DNA of 27,655 nucleotides from Amoeboradix gromovi (lineage: Eukaryota > Sanchytriomycota > Sanchytriomycetes > Sanchytriales > Sanchytriaceae). This document shows positions 26,506 to 27,655 of the stretch, piece by piece. Made by a program: the position numbers and the translations under genes. The notes beneath the pieces were generated by a model. The model saw nothing but the letters and a program-made list of their open reading frames with translations, was not told the origin of the DNA and ran no database searches. Within the stretch, counting starts at the first letter, position 1. Every line of letters starts with the position of its first letter. Location of the stretch: positions 1-27,655 of the forward strand of contig JADGIF010000045.1 of assembly GCA_018985225.1 (NCBI GenBank), written 5' to 3'.

Positions 26506-27490
26506 GTCTCAAACTAGTTATACAGATATCCAATAAATGATTCAATGTCAAATGTGCTTGTCTTAAATGTTGCCCACAGTTGGAATACTTGTTCATTAAC
26601 ATTACCACTATACTGTGCCAACTGCTTAGATCTTTTTGAATTTTAGGGCTAAAGAGATTTATTTCATTCTTCGCATAGTTCAAAAGCATCAAAGACATAC
26701 AGAGTATAGCGTATCCTATAATATCAGAGTTTTCGTTTGTAATACTTTTAGTGGAGATGTCTTGAAGAGCAGGAATGTACTCTAAAAGTTCAAATCCATC
26801 CAATTCTGATGGTTTTTCTAAAATCCTCCAAAAAATCATGGAAATATACAATTTGGTAGAGCCCAATTTGGCTCCAATTATAAGTTTGCATGTTTTGTAT
26901 CCAATGTGAGCAAGTTGTAAAGTGGAGTAATTATACTGTGAGAATTTCATGTACAATTCAAGGTTTTTTTTATTCTTGAACTTGGAGAATATAGATAAAA
27001 ATGATTCGAAGTATTCTTCATGGGCAAGGTACATCTGGTACACTATTTCTAAATCAAATCCTTTATATTGCTCGCTGTTAAAGGCTAAGCATCTGAGCAA
27101 TTCTGCAGTTGATGGGACAGGCTTATTTATATAGTTCTTGATTAAATTCCCGCTCATATCAGTCACCTTGTATTTTTCCCCGTGAACATTATCCATGTAG
27201 TGGACAAGCCAATTCCATTTCTTCATATTTAGCTCAATTCTTGTAGGTTGGTTCCTGACAAAGTAGACTGCATATTGTTCGAGAGATAAATCAAATCCTT
27301 TAAGTTCGCACTCAATCATGATGCAACTAGAATAAATAATGCTGTCAAATACTTTTAACTCCTCTTGCTCAATTGGCTTTGGTTTGTTCAAAGACGCAGT
27401 CATTTTATCAAGCTCTTTATTACTTTGCAACTCCAAGTACAAGGAATCAACATCTATTTCTAACTTTCTCTTCTTTTTTGGATGAACCAT
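26501..27490 (-). CDS. Unknown nuclear protein with SV40-type NLS, 329 aa
   Basis: I do not recognise the family. The N-terminus carries PKKKRKLEID, a classical monopartite nuclear localisation signal. The rest appears mostly alpha-helical, with hydrophobic helices (for example DIIGYAILCMSLMLLNYA) of an all-helical or HEAT-like fold, and no obvious catalytic motif. A nuclear scaffold or nucleolar factor is a guess only. There is no intron. The start is ATG 27490, the first codon of the frame. TIR copy 3 begins only 9 nt upstream, so the 5' UTR and promoter must lie in the repeat. Confidence 0.75.
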   Translation of the reverse strand: MVHPKKKRKLEIDVDSLYLELQSNKELDKMTASLNKPKPIEQEELKVFDSIIYSSCIMIECELKGFDLSLEQYAVYFVRNQPTRIELNMKKWNWLVHYMDNVHGEKYKVTDMSGNLIKNYINKPVPSTAELLRCLAFNSEQYKGFDLEIVYQMYLAHEEYFESFLSIFSKFKNKKNLELYMKFSQYNYSTLQLAHIGYKTCKLIIGAKLGSTKLYISMIFWRILEKPSELDGFELLEYIPALQDISTKSITNENSDIIGYAILCMSLMLLNYAKNEINLFSPKIQKDLSSWHSIVVMLMNKYSNCGQHLRQAHLTLNHLLDICITSLRQ

Positions 27491-27499
27491 TAAACAAAA

Positions 27500-27655
27500 G
27501 GGACATCAAATATAAAAACTGGACTAACTTTCTGTAACAACTTGGACATTATTTCAGCGTTATTAATTTTATGGATTTAAGAGGCGAGTGGACATTCAGC
27601 TAGTTGCGGAGTTGACGAGTATAAAAGGAAAATAAATATTCTGTACAGCTATTCT
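27500..27655 (+). mobile_element. TIR element copy 3 (left part, runs off the window)
   Basis: Starts GGGACATCAAATATAAAAAC like copy 2 and stays highly similar to copies 1 and 2 up to the window edge. Only its left part is seen. It faces the start codon of the NLS gene 9 nt away. Confidence 0.9.

Noticed and set aside
1-27655. tRNA, rRNA, snRNA or CRISPR features
   Set aside because: I looked for T-loop, anticodon-stem and U2/U6 core sequences and for regularly spaced repeats. None was convincing.

Overview
This window is from a compact, AT-rich eukaryotic nuclear genome. About twelve protein genes lie in 27.7 kb and are often separated by only tens of bases. The best guess is an early-diverging holomycotan (a rozellid, aphelid or chytrid-like fungus). 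Three things point there: the gamma-tubulin C-terminus ([15 protein letters not shown]) and the Hir1-like B motif (DGKKRIQPT) look fungal; a five-LIM PINCH protein and an MST1/2 (Hippo) kinase are ancestral opisthokont genes; and a likely outer-dynein-arm docking protein suggests a flagellated stage. The species cannot be fixed from sequence alone.

The most unusual property is the introns. Eight can be placed by reading frame plus protein homology, and all are 19-21 nt long. Each begins GTA and ends in a fixed module TAAY-N-WAG, so the branch-point adenosine lies 5 nt from the 3' end of the intron. Seven of the eight lie in the last 30% of their coding sequence. They hide real terminal exons of gamma-tubulin, beta-adaptin, HIRA, the SPAK-like kinase and HMG-CoA reductase, and they join the SH3 tail to myosin I. 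With them removed, every spliced gene gives an exact open frame.

Layout. 110-3143 (+): a SPAK/OSR1-type Ste20 kinase, then a PINCH protein. 3140-6348 (-): a short-chain dehydrogenase fused to an MST1/2-type kinase, preceded by a bacterial-type (class II) HMG-CoA reductase that carries a spliceosomal intron. 6388-8214: an ODAD3-like coiled-coil protein (+) facing a small unknown protein (-). 8272-10375: two copies of a ~0.5 kb terminal-inverted-repeat element flanking a sideroflexin gene (-). 10803-14610 (-): gamma-tubulin and MUS81. 15383-21523 (-): a long-tailed myosin I and the histone chaperone HIRA. 21524-23405: a gene-poor 1.9 kb stretch. 23406-27490 (-): the beta subunit of AP-1/AP-2 and an unknown protein with an NLS. 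27500-27655: the start of a third repeat element.

The repeat elements are a second theme. Each copy has an end within 9-84 nt of a start codon, and a TIR remnant lies 24 nt upstream of the first gene, so they may supply promoters. A third theme is 3'-end compaction: the AATAAA hexamer touches, overlaps or precedes the stop codon in most genes, and one convergent pair shares a palindromic AATAAATTTATT with stop codons interlocked in TTAA.

Functionally the genes cover signalling (two Ste20-family kinases), actin and adhesion (myosin I, PINCH), microtubules (gamma-tubulin, flagellar docking), membrane traffic (AP beta), isoprenoid synthesis (HMGR), mitochondrial transport (sideroflexin), chromatin (HIRA) and DNA repair (MUS81). 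They are ordinary neighbours in a compact genome, not one pathway.
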